Origin: an uncultured Ilumatobacter sp.
GTDB taxonomy: Bacteria; Actinomycetota; Acidimicrobiia; Acidimicrobiales; Ilumatobacteraceae
Assembly (NCBI GenBank): GCA_938044705.1
Contig: CALIOL010000191.1
Span: 1-38,876, forward strand
DNA length: 38,876 nucleotides
Direction of reading: 5' to 3'
Positions 7,702 through 14,348 of this stretch are shown here, piece by piece. Position numbers and translations under genes: made by a program. The notes beneath the pieces are model-generated. The model was given only the letters and a program-made list of their open reading frames with translations. It made no database searches and was not told the origin of the DNA. How positions within the stretch are numbered: the first letter of the stretch is position 1; each line of letters begins with the position of its first letter.

Positions 7702-8315
7702 CTCGTCAGATCCTCCACGGTATCGATGTCGTTCGGTGAACCTGTGCACGGTACTTCAACCACGAGGTCCGGACGAAGACGCATCAGGCCCCGCGCCCCT
7801 TCGTCGCCGCTTCGTTCCAGCATTTCCCAGACGCTGCGGTGCAGCGCGACGGGGTTGGCCCGGCGTCCGTCGTACGTTGCAACAGCGATTGCAGCGCCGG
7901 CGGTCGCGGCCTCGGCCACTGCGCGCCATGCGCTTGCCTCGATCCCGGGTTGGTCGGCAAGGCCGATCACCACGACGTGTGCATCGTCGTGATCGGCCGA
8001 CGTGATGCCGGCTCGTACCGAGGTCATCTGGCCGCGCTCCCAGTCGTCGTTGTGAACGATGCGCACGTCGACGCGGCCGGCGAGGCCGAGATCGTCGGCA
8101 TTCAGGCGCCCGGTGACCACGGTGACACGGCCGATGTCGGCGTCGACCGCCGCAGCGAGTGAGCGAGCGATCACCGTCTCAGGTGGTCGTGTACGGTCTC
8201 TTGACAGCTCGGCGGTCAACTTGTGACCGACGTCACGGAACCGGGATCCGCTCCCTCCAGCGAGCAACACCGGGACGACGACCGCCTTGGTGTCTGGCGC
8301 ATCGTCCCAGGTCAC
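7686..8315 (-). CDS. MocA/MobA-like molybdenum cofactor nucleotidyltransferase
   Basis: A protein of about 209 residues of the NTP-transferase group that includes MocA (molybdopterin cytidylyltransferase). Visible landmarks are the nucleotide loop LLAGGSGSRF (17-26), HNDDWERGQMTSVRAG (88-103, the N..W..G..SS segment), the metal-binding LADQPG (119-124), GRRANPV (150-156, a variant of GxxGHPV), GDEGARGL (170-177) and NDIDTVEDL near the end. MocA adds CMP to molybdopterin to make the MCD cofactor of xanthine-oxidase-type hydroxylases. Adjacent CoxG and the nearby CoxDE/XdhC genes support that role over MobA or the PQQ-like relatives. The start is a GTG at 8315 without a clear ribosome site; sequence upstream is AT-richer and non-coding in character. 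Confidence 0.85.
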   Translation of the reverse strand: MTWDDAPDTKAVVVPVLLAGGSGSRFRDVGHKLTAELSRDRTRPPETVIARSLAAAVDADIGRVTVVTGRLNADDLGLAGRVDVRIVHNDDWERGQMTSVRAGITSADHDDAHVVVIGLADQPGIEASAWRAVAEAATAGAAIAVATYDGRRANPVALHRSVWEMLERSGDEGARGLMRLRPDLVVEVPCTGSPNDIDTVEDLTRWQSN

Positions 8316-8386
8316 GAGGCCGCGCGGTCGGAATCGTGTGACGACATGTGTGTAGTTTGCATGACGAAAAGAGCAACGAGATGTCG

Positions 8387-8415
8387 GTCGGATGTCGAAG
8401 TTTAGACATTCCGAC
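8387..8415. promoter_or_regulatory. Imperfect inverted repeat in the mocA/NlpC divergent gap
   Basis: GTCGGATGTC (8387-8396) is followed, after eight bases, by GACATTCCGAC (8405-8415), complementary except for one extra base. It lies in an AT-richer part of the 217-base gap between divergent genes. It may be an operator or part of a transcript leader. Confidence 0.3.
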
Positions 8416-8431
8416 TGAAGTGTTTCGGTTT

Positions 8432-8459
8432 CGTGACGATACGTTACCCGTCCGTCACG
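8432..8459. promoter_or_regulatory. CGTGACG ... CGTCACG inverted repeat before the NlpC/P60 gene
   Basis: CGTGACG (8432-8438) and CGTCACG (8453-8459) form a perfect seven-base inverted repeat with 14 bases between, 74 bases before the NlpC/P60 ATG. A related CGTGATGACG follows at 8465-8474. The centre-to-centre distance is about two helical turns, which suits a dimer or a pair of dimers. No promoter boxes are certain. Confidence 0.35.
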
Positions 8460-8532
8460 AACTGTCGTGATGACGAGATCAGGCCGCACTGCTGCGTCAA
8501 CCGATCTCCTGCCGAACGGTTTCTTTCTCGAC

Positions 8533-9216
8533 ATGCCTCACTCCCTCACCCTGTCTTCCCGTCTGCGCCACCGAGCGCGCATCGGCGCACTCATCGTGGC
8601 GTCGTTCGGCTCGTTCGTCGCCGTCACCGCGGTCGACGCCGGCACGGTCGCTGCCGAGTCAGCCGAGCTGCCTGTCAACCAGCTCGCTCCCGAGATCACC
8701 ACCGCCGCATCTGCAGCTGTTGCCGCACTCGATGCCTACAACGCCACGGGGTCGGTCGAAGACGAGCGCACCCTTGCCTGGCACCGAGCGATCACCGCCC
8801 GCTACACCGCACGGCAGCTCGGCTACGACGAACTCGCGATGGTCGATGCGTGGAGCAGCGCTCCGATCGGCCACCAGCGGGCTGTGCTCGGAGCACTCAC
8901 GCAGGTCGGCGTGCCATACCGCACGAACACCAGCGTCGAAGGCGAAGGCTTCGATTGCTCGGGACTCACCTACTACGCGTGGCAGGGCTCCGGCGTCGAG
9001 CTGTTCCGCCAGAGTGGATCGCAGATCTCCGAAGCCAAGACGCTTCCCCGCGAGTCGGCCAAGGCCGGGGACCTGGTGCACTACCCGGGACACGTCATGC
9101 TCTACCTCGGAGTCGGCGACGCCATCCTGCACTCGGTGAATACGGGTCGGACCGTCGAAATCGACACGATCAGCCGCGACAGCGTCACCTTCGGCGACCC
9201 GACCGTCTCCTCCTGA
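8533..9216 (+). CDS. Secreted NlpC/P60 peptidoglycan endopeptidase
   Basis: A 227-residue exported cysteine peptidase. Residues 1-45 look like a signal peptide: basic RLRHRAR, a hydrophobic core (IGALIVASFGSFVAVTAV) and a likely signal peptidase site after VDA. A helical spacer follows, then the NlpC/P60 domain (about 112-227). That domain has the catalytic FDCSGLTYYAW (Cys142), the PGHVMLYLG motif (His187), and His200 in AILHS as the third polar residue. Such enzymes cut gamma-D-Glu-diaminopimelate links in peptidoglycan, usually during cell separation or wall turnover. The ATG at 8533 was chosen because it places the signal peptide at the N-terminus; earlier starts at 8467/8470 would add 21-22 residues. 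No good ribosome site is seen for any start. It converges on the response regulator. Confidence 0.92.
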   Translation: MPHSLTLSSRLRHRARIGALIVASFGSFVAVTAVDAGTVAAESAELPVNQLAPEITTAASAAVAALDAYNATGSVEDERTLAWHRAITARYTARQLGYDELAMVDAWSSAPIGHQRAVLGALTQVGVPYRTNTSVEGEGFDCSGLTYYAWQGSGVELFRQSGSQISEAKTLPRESAKAGDLVHYPGHVMLYLGVGDAILHSVNTGRTVEIDTISRDSVTFGDPTVSS

Positions 9217-9230
9217 GGACACCGAAGCCT

Positions 9231-9251
9231 GCTGAGGCCGTCATGCTCAGC
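9231..9251. terminator. Possible shared terminator hairpin
   Basis: GCTGAG (9231-9236) and CTCAGC (9246-9251) pair around a nine-base loop between the convergent stops at 9216 and 9255. There is no T-run on either strand. Confidence 0.35.
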
Positions 9252-9254
9252 GGC

Positions 9255-9890
9255 TCAGAGCAGTCGACGATCGGCTGCCCAGCGCGCCAGCTCGTTGCGG
9301 TTCGACAGCTGAAGCTTGCGCAACACCGCACTGGCGTGGGATTCGACGGTCTTGATGGAGATCGTCAACCGGCGGGCGATCTCCTTGTACGCGAAACCAC
9401 GGGCCAGCAGGCGCATCACTTCGCGCTCTCGCGGGGTGAGTTGATCGAGGTCCGGGTCGGCCTCGGGAAGCGTGAGTTGCCCGGCGAACGCATCCAGCAC
9501 GAACCCGGCGAGTTGCGGTGAGAACACCGCATCGCCCTCGGCGACCCGCGTGACGGCATCGATGACCTGCTCGGCATCGCTCGCCTTCGTGAGGTAGCCC
9601 CGTGCGCCAGCGCGGATCACCGAGATGACGTCCTCGGCTTCGTCTGACACCGAAAGCGCCAGGAAGGACGTGGTGACCCCTCGGGCGAGGGTTTGGGCGA
9701 TCACGTCGACAGCGGTGCCGCTTGGCAGGTGCACGTCGCACACCACGACGTCTGGGCGAGACGTGGCGATCATCTCGCTGGCATCGGGCACGTCATCGGC
9801 TTCGCCGACGATCTCGAAGTGCGTCGACAAGGTGCTGCGCAGGCCGGCGCGCAGCAGATCGTGGTCGTCGACCAGGGCGACGCGGATCAT
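9255..9890 (-). CDS. NarL/LuxR-type response regulator
   Basis: A 211-residue two-component response regulator. The receiver domain (1-120) has acidic pair Asp8/Asp9, phospho-acceptor Asp52 in VCDVHLPSG, Ser80 in LALS and Lys102 in GYLTKAS. The LuxR-type helix-turn-helix (about 150-205) reads LTPREREVMRLLARG then YKEIARRLTISIKTVESH. Its ATG overlaps the stop of the histidine kinase gene in ATGA, so the two are a coupled pair. Order and kinase architecture resemble LiaSR/VraSR-type envelope-stress systems. By analogy the regulator probably controls the divergent PspC gene and its own operon through the repeat cluster at 11153-11192; that is inference. Confidence 0.95.
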   Translation of the reverse strand: MIRVALVDDHDLLRAGLRSTLSTHFEIVGEADDVPDASEMIATSRPDVVVCDVHLPSGTAVDVIAQTLARGVTTSFLALSVSDEAEDVISVIRAGARGYLTKASDAEQVIDAVTRVAEGDAVFSPQLAGFVLDAFAGQLTLPEADPDLDQLTPREREVMRLLARGFAYKEIARRLTISIKTVESHASAVLRKLQLSNRNELARWAADRRLL

Positions 9891-11107
9891 CGAGCGACCT
9901 TGCCTGCGTCCGAGACCCTGAGCGGGAGGGACAACTCGACTTCGGTTCCCCGTCCGAGCTCGGATGTCACGGTCGCCGTGCCACCGGCACGGCGCATCCG
10001 TCCGACGATCGACTCGGCGACTCCGCGCCGATCGCTGGCGACGTCGTCGGGGTCGAAGCCCGACCCTTCATCACGGACGAACACTTCGACCACGTCCACG
10101 CCACGGTCGGCGAACACGCTGATCTGATCGGCGCCCGAATGGCGTGCTGCGTTGAACATCGCTTCTCGGGTTGCGTCGATCAACGGAGCGACGTCCTCTG
10201 CATCGAGGTCGTCGGTATCGCCGACCACCACGATGTCGAACACGGCGTCGGTGTGTTGTTCGACGTCGGCCGCTGCCTGTTCGAGCGCCGGTCGAAGCCG
10301 GTGGCCTTCGTCGTCGCTCGATGGCCGGTTGTACAGCCATCCTCTGAGTTCGCGTTCCTGGCGCCGAGCGAGCCGTCGTGTGCTCACCGGGTCGTCGCAC
10401 TGCTGTTGGATGAGTGTCAGGGTCTGAAGCACCGAATCGTGGAGGTGGGCGTTGATCCGCGCCCGCTCGTCCGACCGGGTTCGCTCCAGCCGCTCCGAGT
10501 CGAGGTCGCGGCTCATGCGCACAACGGACGGTGCAGCAACGATCGCCACACCGCCTGCGACCGTCACGAGAACGATCAGCGCAAGCACCGCATCGACGAC
10601 CTCGATCCGACTGAACGCAAACGTGGCGATGCCTGCGATCGCGACCACGACGCCGGCCACGACGCGAACCACGACGATGCTGCCGTCCTCGCCTGACCGC
10701 GTCCAGGCGATCAACATTCCTGACAAGACGAATCCGACCGGCCAGACCACGAGGGCGAACACCGAGCCCGTGAGCGGCAGGAGTCCGACCATCAGACCCA
10801 CCGTGATGAGCGCTACTGCGGCCACCCGGTGAGATGGCGTCGCAGCCTTCGGGCGAGGCACATAGCGGCCTTCTTGGCGGGAGCTGGCAAAGGCGAGCGC
10901 AGCCCAGGCCACTGCGTAGAGCACGAGGCCCCACCCGCCGACGACAGCGAGTGCCACGAAGGCCACCCGAATCACGACGGATTGGACTCCGATCTCGCGC
11001 GCAATCGCTGCAGCAACTCCGCCGACCCATCGAGCATCGCGGTCGAGTCGAGGAACCTGCCATCTCGGTGCCGCGACGGCCGACGGTGGGAACGGCGGCG
11101 ACTGCAT
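9887..11107 (-). CDS. PspC-domain sensor histidine kinase (HisKA_3 type)
   Basis: A membrane histidine kinase of about 406 residues. An N-terminal PspC domain (about 19-80) reads RWVGGVAAAIAREIGVQ followed by a hydrophobic helix. Four or more further membrane segments follow up to about 195. The dimerization box ARINAHLHDSVLQTLTLIQ holds the phospho-acceptor His223. The ATPase domain shows the N-box (DATREAMFNAARHSGADQ) and the G-box DEGSGFDPDD, then GRGTEVELSLPL. This HisKA_3 type pairs with NarL-class regulators, and one follows with an ATGA overlap. The ATG at 11107 was preferred because the extra 12 codons from ATG 11143 have poor codon use, but the 11143 start has a better ribosome site, so the N-terminus is uncertain. 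The signal is probably envelope or membrane stress. Confidence 0.94.
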   Translation of the reverse strand: MQSPPFPPSAVAAPRWQVPRLDRDARWVGGVAAAIAREIGVQSVVIRVAFVALAVVGGWGLVLYAVAWAALAFASSRQEGRYVPRPKAATPSHRVAAVALITVGLMVGLLPLTGSVFALVVWPVGFVLSGMLIAWTRSGEDGSIVVVRVVAGVVVAIAGIATFAFSRIEVVDAVLALIVLVTVAGGVAIVAAPSVVRMSRDLDSERLERTRSDERARINAHLHDSVLQTLTLIQQQCDDPVSTRRLARRQERELRGWLYNRPSSDDEGHRLRPALEQAAADVEQHTDAVFDIVVVGDTDDLDAEDVAPLIDATREAMFNAARHSGADQISVFADRGVDVVEVFVRDEGSGFDPDDVASDRRGVAESIVGRMRRAGGTATVTSELGRGTEVELSLPLRVSDAGKVAR

Positions 11108-11152
11108 CGGCACAGCATGACATGCGGACTGTCGAGTCCGCATCGGGGACCT

Positions 11153-11192
11153 ACCCTGAGATGACCCTGAGATCGGTGTCAGGGGTCAGGGT
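11153..11192. promoter_or_regulatory. Tandem and inverted ACCCTGA/TCAGGGT operator cluster
   Basis: ACCCTGA occurs at 11153-11159 and 11164-11170, 11 bases apart (one helical turn). The reverse-complement half-site occurs as TCAGGG at 11179-11184 and TCAGGGT at 11186-11192. The array is therefore nearly symmetric about 11173. It fills the gap between the divergent kinase and PspC genes, the expected place for a response-regulator site controlling both. Which protein binds is inferred. Confidence 0.6.
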
Positions 11193-11248
11193 GCGATCCG
11201 TGAAAGTCCCAATGGTGGGCGCCGGCTGCGGTGCAGAAGATGGATCGC

Positions 11249-12400
11249 ATGACCAACGAACATGACATCGACGCCCACAACGACGACAACGAGACGGGAG
11301 GAGCGACGACCACCATGGATCCGGAGAGCTCCTCCAGTGAGCCGCCGCCACCGGCGTCACCGCCTCCTCCCGGCTCGACCCCGCCGCCGGCCGGGGGTGT
11401 GCCGCCACGCATGCGACCGTCCCAACCGAACGGGCTCACTCGAGATCCGTACAGCGCGCTCGGCGGCGTTGCTTCGGGCATTGCGCACCGATACGGACTG
11501 AGCACGGCGCTCGTCCGGCTCGTGTTCGTCGTGGTGCTGCTCGCGACGTTCTTCTTCGCCCTTCCGGTCTATCTCGCAGCGTGGGCGATCATCCCCAGAG
11601 CGAGAGTGTGGCCGCCAGAAGCACTGCGGTTGCCCGGACAGAAGTTCTCCAGCCGTGATCTCGGCGTGATCGCCCTGATCGGCGGGCTCGTTGCCTTCCT
11701 GATCTTCGGCGTTGACGGCGTCGGGTCGGTGCTCGTGGCGCTGGCCTTCGTGACCGCAGGTGTCGCGCTGCTGTTGCAGCACGAGCGCAACCCCGCGCCA
11801 CCGGCACCAGACGCTGTCGTCGCTTCGTATGACGCAGCGCCCCCGACGGCGCCAGTTGGGCAACCCGTGCCGCCTCGCAGCGCAAAGCGGAAGTGGTTCC
11901 TCGGGCTGGGGATCGGTGCGGTCGTGCTGTTCTTCGCGTCGATCATCGCGGTGCCGTTCGCGATATTCGCCTGGGGGGATCTCGACGTCGATTTCGATTC
12001 GGGGACCTTCGACTTCCGTTTCGACGACGACCTCGCGTTGATCGATATCGAAGCCACTGACCTCGACGACCTCCCGGAGCCGATCGACGCTCAGGCCGGT
12101 GACATCAGCATCGACCTGTCCGGCATCGACCTCTCCGAGTTCGAAGCACTGGACGAGCCAGCGGTGCTCGACATCGAACTCGGGACGGGCGATGTGGACA
12201 TCGTGCTCCCCGAAGGACTCGAGTACACGATCGACGCGGATGTCGCCAACGGAGACATCGACACCGACCTCGATGGCGTGTCGCCGACGGTCGACCGTTC
12301 GAATCGCGGCGAGGTGGTCACCGTCTCGAATGGCGAAGCGGACTTCGATCTGCGTATCGACCTGCGTCGCGGTGACATCAACATCGAGACCGACAGCTGA
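11249..12400 (+). CDS. PspC-domain membrane protein with acidic beta-rich C-terminus
   Basis: About 383 residues. The first 65 are acidic then proline-rich and probably cytoplasmic. A PspC domain (about 66-118) has YSALGGVASGIAHRYGLS followed by a membrane helix and LPVYLAAWAIIPR. Two more hydrophobic segments lie at about 139-177, and another at 216-242 (WFLGLGIGAVVLFFASIIAV). The C-terminal 140 residues are acidic and repetitive in strand-like units (DISIDLSGIDL, LDIELGTGDVDIVLPEG, DFDLRIDLRRGDINIE), resembling DUF4097/LiaF toast-rack folds, probably outside the membrane. Together with the divergent PspC kinase and regulator it forms a LiaFSR-like module, in which this protein may modulate the kinase. 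Starts at 11231 (GTG), 11240 and 11249 are possible; none has a strong ribosome site. Confidence 0.88.
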   Translation: MTNEHDIDAHNDDNETGGATTTMDPESSSSEPPPPASPPPPGSTPPPAGGVPPRMRPSQPNGLTRDPYSALGGVASGIAHRYGLSTALVRLVFVVVLLATFFFALPVYLAAWAIIPRARVWPPEALRLPGQKFSSRDLGVIALIGGLVAFLIFGVDGVGSVLVALAFVTAGVALLLQHERNPAPPAPDAVVASYDAAPPTAPVGQPVPPRSAKRKWFLGLGIGAVVLFFASIIAVPFAIFAWGDLDVDFDSGTFDFRFDDDLALIDIEATDLDDLPEPIDAQAGDISIDLSGIDLSEFEALDEPAVLDIELGTGDVDIVLPEGLEYTIDADVANGDIDTDLDGVSPTVDRSNRGEVVTVSNGEADFDLRIDLRRGDINIETDS

Positions 12401-12437
12401 TCACACGGTCGAAAAGGCCTCGCGTCACCCGCGAAAT

Positions 12438-12454
12438 CGGCCCGTTCCGGGCCG
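12438..12454 (+). terminator. Compact GC hairpin after the PspC gene
   Basis: CGGCCCG-TTC-CGGGCCG pairs perfectly over seven bases, 37 bases after the PspC stop and just before the next gene's ribosome site. There is no T-run. It may be a weak terminator or a palindromic operator for the gene at 12470. Confidence 0.4.
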
Positions 12455-12469
12455 CACTACTGTCGGAGC

Positions 12470-13144
12470 ATGGCTGAAGCAGTCCGTGTGATGCTTGAGA
12501 CAGGTCGCAAGAAGCGGGTGGTCGCGAGTGCCTTCGATTGGCCTGGATGGGACCGCAGTGCCAAGTTGGGTGAGGACGCGGTCGAGGTGCTGGAGACCTA
12601 TCGGGACCGATTCGCCAGGGTCGCCGAACGGGCCGGTTACGGAGCCGAGTTCGCTCGACTGGGTGAGCTCGACGTGGTCGAGCAGGTCGAGGGCATCGGC
12701 ATGACGGACTACTACGGGGTCTCGGGCCGAACGGCTTCGGCGGAACTCGACCCGATGACCGACGCCGACTTCGAGCGCAAGGTCGCTCTGCTGAGGGCGT
12801 CGTGGAGCATCTTCGACGACACAGCGGAGCGCGTGTCCGATGAGCTCCGCAAAGGCCCTCGCGGAGGAGGCAGAGAGAAGGAGCGGATCATCCGACACGC
12901 GAACGGTGCAGAAATCGACGAGTTCGCGAAGAAGGTCGGCGTCAAGGTGCCGTTGGAGACCAGAGATGACCCGGAGGCCCTCGCGATCTATCGCGAGGAA
13001 TTCGCAGCGGCGATCCGTGACCACCACGATCGGGGAGCACCGGCACGATCGTGGGCGCTGCAATTCCTCATCCGACGCTGCGCGTGGCACATGCTCGACC
13101 ACGCGTGGGAACTCGAGGACCGGGATCTCACTCCCGATCGCTAG
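12470..13144 (+). CDS. Hypothetical protein, possibly DinB-like helical fold
   Basis: A 224-residue soluble, mostly helical protein with GGAG seven bases before the ATG. I cannot name it with certainty. The end of the protein (AWHMLDHAWELEDR, with His207 and His211) and an early helix VEVLETYRDRFARVAERAG resemble the DinB/MDMPI four-helix group, where three His bind a metal for thiol or DNA-damage chemistry. Other His lie at 143, 185 and 186. The family's usual short length (about 150-180) is exceeded by an insertion of charged residues at 125-150. It has no operon partner: the neighbour upstream ends 69 bases earlier, and the downstream gene converges with a single base between the two stops. 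Confidence 0.7.
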   Translation: MAEAVRVMLETGRKKRVVASAFDWPGWDRSAKLGEDAVEVLETYRDRFARVAERAGYGAEFARLGELDVVEQVEGIGMTDYYGVSGRTASAELDPMTDADFERKVALLRASWSIFDDTAERVSDELRKGPRGGGREKERIIRHANGAEIDEFAKKVGVKVPLETRDDPEALAIYREEFAAAIRDHHDRGAPARSWALQFLIRRCAWHMLDHAWELEDRDLTPDR

Positions 13145-13145
13145 T

Positions 13146-13982
13146 TCACGAGTGGATCGGTCCCGATGAGTCCTTCAAGCTGGGGACGCCTTTGCCGGTG
13201 CGCGCTGCGATGATCTCGGCGCAGATACTCACAGCGGTCTCCTCGGGCGTCCGAGCGCCCAGATCGAGCCCGATCGGCGACATCAGGCGATCGAGCCCCG
13301 CTTGGTCCACGCCGACCTCGGCAAGTCGTTGCATCCGCTTGTCATGGGTCTTGCGACTGCCCATCACGCCGATGTAGCCGACGCGAGTCGCCAACGCTCC
13401 CTGCACCGCTGGCACGTCGAACTTCGGGTCGTGAGTGAGGATGCAGACAGCGTCACGCGGACCCAACTCGCCGCCCAGTTCGTCGAAGATCGGGGTCGGC
13501 CAGGTGACCCGGACTGCGTCGGCCATCGGGAACCGGCGCTTGGTGGCAAACACCTCGCGGGCATCGCACACGGTGACGCGGTAGCCGAGCACTTTGGCGA
13601 CACGAGCGAGCGCAGCGGTGAAGTCGACCGCCCCGAAGATCCACATCTGCGGAGGTGGTGCGTGCGACTCGACGAAGACTCGAATCGTCGGCTGGTCGAC
13701 CAGGTCCTCAGGCGTGGTCTGCCCCTCGGGTCCATAGGAACGCACGCCAGATCGAGCAGCTTCCAACTCGGCGATGGCATCGCGCGCGACGACGCGATCC
13801 AGCTCGGGGTGGCCCAGCGAGCCGAGGGGCTCCGCCCCGTCGGTCGTGACGAGCAGTTTGGCGCCGACGCTGATGTCTCCGATCGCACCTTCGATCACGG
13901 TTGCCAGAGCAACCGGTTCTTCGGTGCGCAAGAGTTCGGCATATCGATCGAACACCGGCGAATCGGGAGGCGTCGAGCTCAC
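13146..13982 (-). CDS. XdhC/CoxF family maturation factor (Rossmann-domain form)
   Basis: A 278-residue XdhC-family protein. XdhC-type factors bind the molybdenum cofactor, help sulfurate it and insert it into xanthine-oxidase-type enzymes. The N-terminal part (about 10-90) resembles the XdhC N domain (VALATVIEGAIGDISVGAKLL, then GSLGHPELDRVVARDA) but lacks the usual GGCVE cysteine. The C-terminal Rossmann domain has MWIFGAVDFTAALARVAKVLG, VCDAREVFAT, TWP, ILTHDPKFDVPAVQGAL, YIGVMGSRKTHDKR and the end LDLGARTPEETAVSICAEII. The initiating GTG at 13982 overlaps the stop of the preceding XdhC-N gene (GTGA), so the two are made together. It is last in the coxD-coxE-xdhC run. Confidence 0.92.
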   Translation of the reverse strand: MSSTPPDSPVFDRYAELLRTEEPVALATVIEGAIGDISVGAKLLVTTDGAEPLGSLGHPELDRVVARDAIAELEAARSGVRSYGPEGQTTPEDLVDQPTIRVFVESHAPPPQMWIFGAVDFTAALARVAKVLGYRVTVCDAREVFATKRRFPMADAVRVTWPTPIFDELGGELGPRDAVCILTHDPKFDVPAVQGALATRVGYIGVMGSRKTHDKRMQRLAEVGVDQAGLDRLMSPIGLDLGARTPEETAVSICAEIIAARTGKGVPSLKDSSGPIHS

Positions 13983-14296
13983 CAGGCCAGTTCCTCGATG
14001 AAGAGATGGATCGTTCCACCGCACGTCAACCCGACAGCGAACGCCTCGTCGTCGGAGTAGCCGAACGTGACGACACGAGGCTCCGTCGAGCCGTCGAGGA
14101 TCGACAGGGCTTCGCCGACCACGGCGCCTTCGACGCATCCGCCGCTCACGCTGCCAGCGACCTCACCGGACTCGGTCACCGCCATGGCGGCGCCGGGCAG
14201 TCGCGGACCCGACCCTTCGATGTCGACGACTCGCGCAACGGCGATTCGCTCACCGGCGCGCTGCCATCGGTCGATGTCGTTCAACAGTTCCTTCAT
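13979..14296 (-). CDS. Short XdhC/CoxI N-domain protein
   Basis: A 105-residue protein consisting of the XdhC/CoxI N-terminal domain (PF02625-type) alone. It has VARVVDIEGSGPRLPGAAMA, a central GSVSGGCVEGAVVGEAL with the conserved Cys54, and a C-terminal FAVGLTCGGTIHLFIE with Cys92. The ATG at 14296 has a GGGGA ribosome-like site. It is not a broken fragment of the next gene: that gene has its own, diverged copy of this domain and its own start in a GTGA overlap. The short protein may supply the cysteine-bearing half of a two-protein maturation factor; this is inference. CoxE ends 52 bases upstream on the same strand. Confidence 0.88.
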   Translation of the reverse strand: MKELLNDIDRWQRAGERIAVARVVDIEGSGPRLPGAAMAVTESGEVAGSVSGGCVEGAVVGEALSILDGSTEPRVVTFGYSDDEAFAVGLTCGGTIHLFIEELAW

Positions 14297-14348
14297 CGTG
14301 TCCCCATTCTGTCGAGCGCGGTCGTCGCCGCCTCGCACCGTTCACCAC

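Noticed and set aside
8316-8532. A c-di-AMP (ydaO-type) riboswitch before the NlpC/P60 gene
   Set aside because: Wall-hydrolase genes in actinobacteria often have one, but I could not find the expected conserved core; only simple inverted repeats are present.
13979-13982. Reading the two XdhC genes as one gene broken by a frameshift
   Set aside because: Each has its own start, they overlap neatly by GTGA, and the long protein contains its own diverged copy of the N domain.
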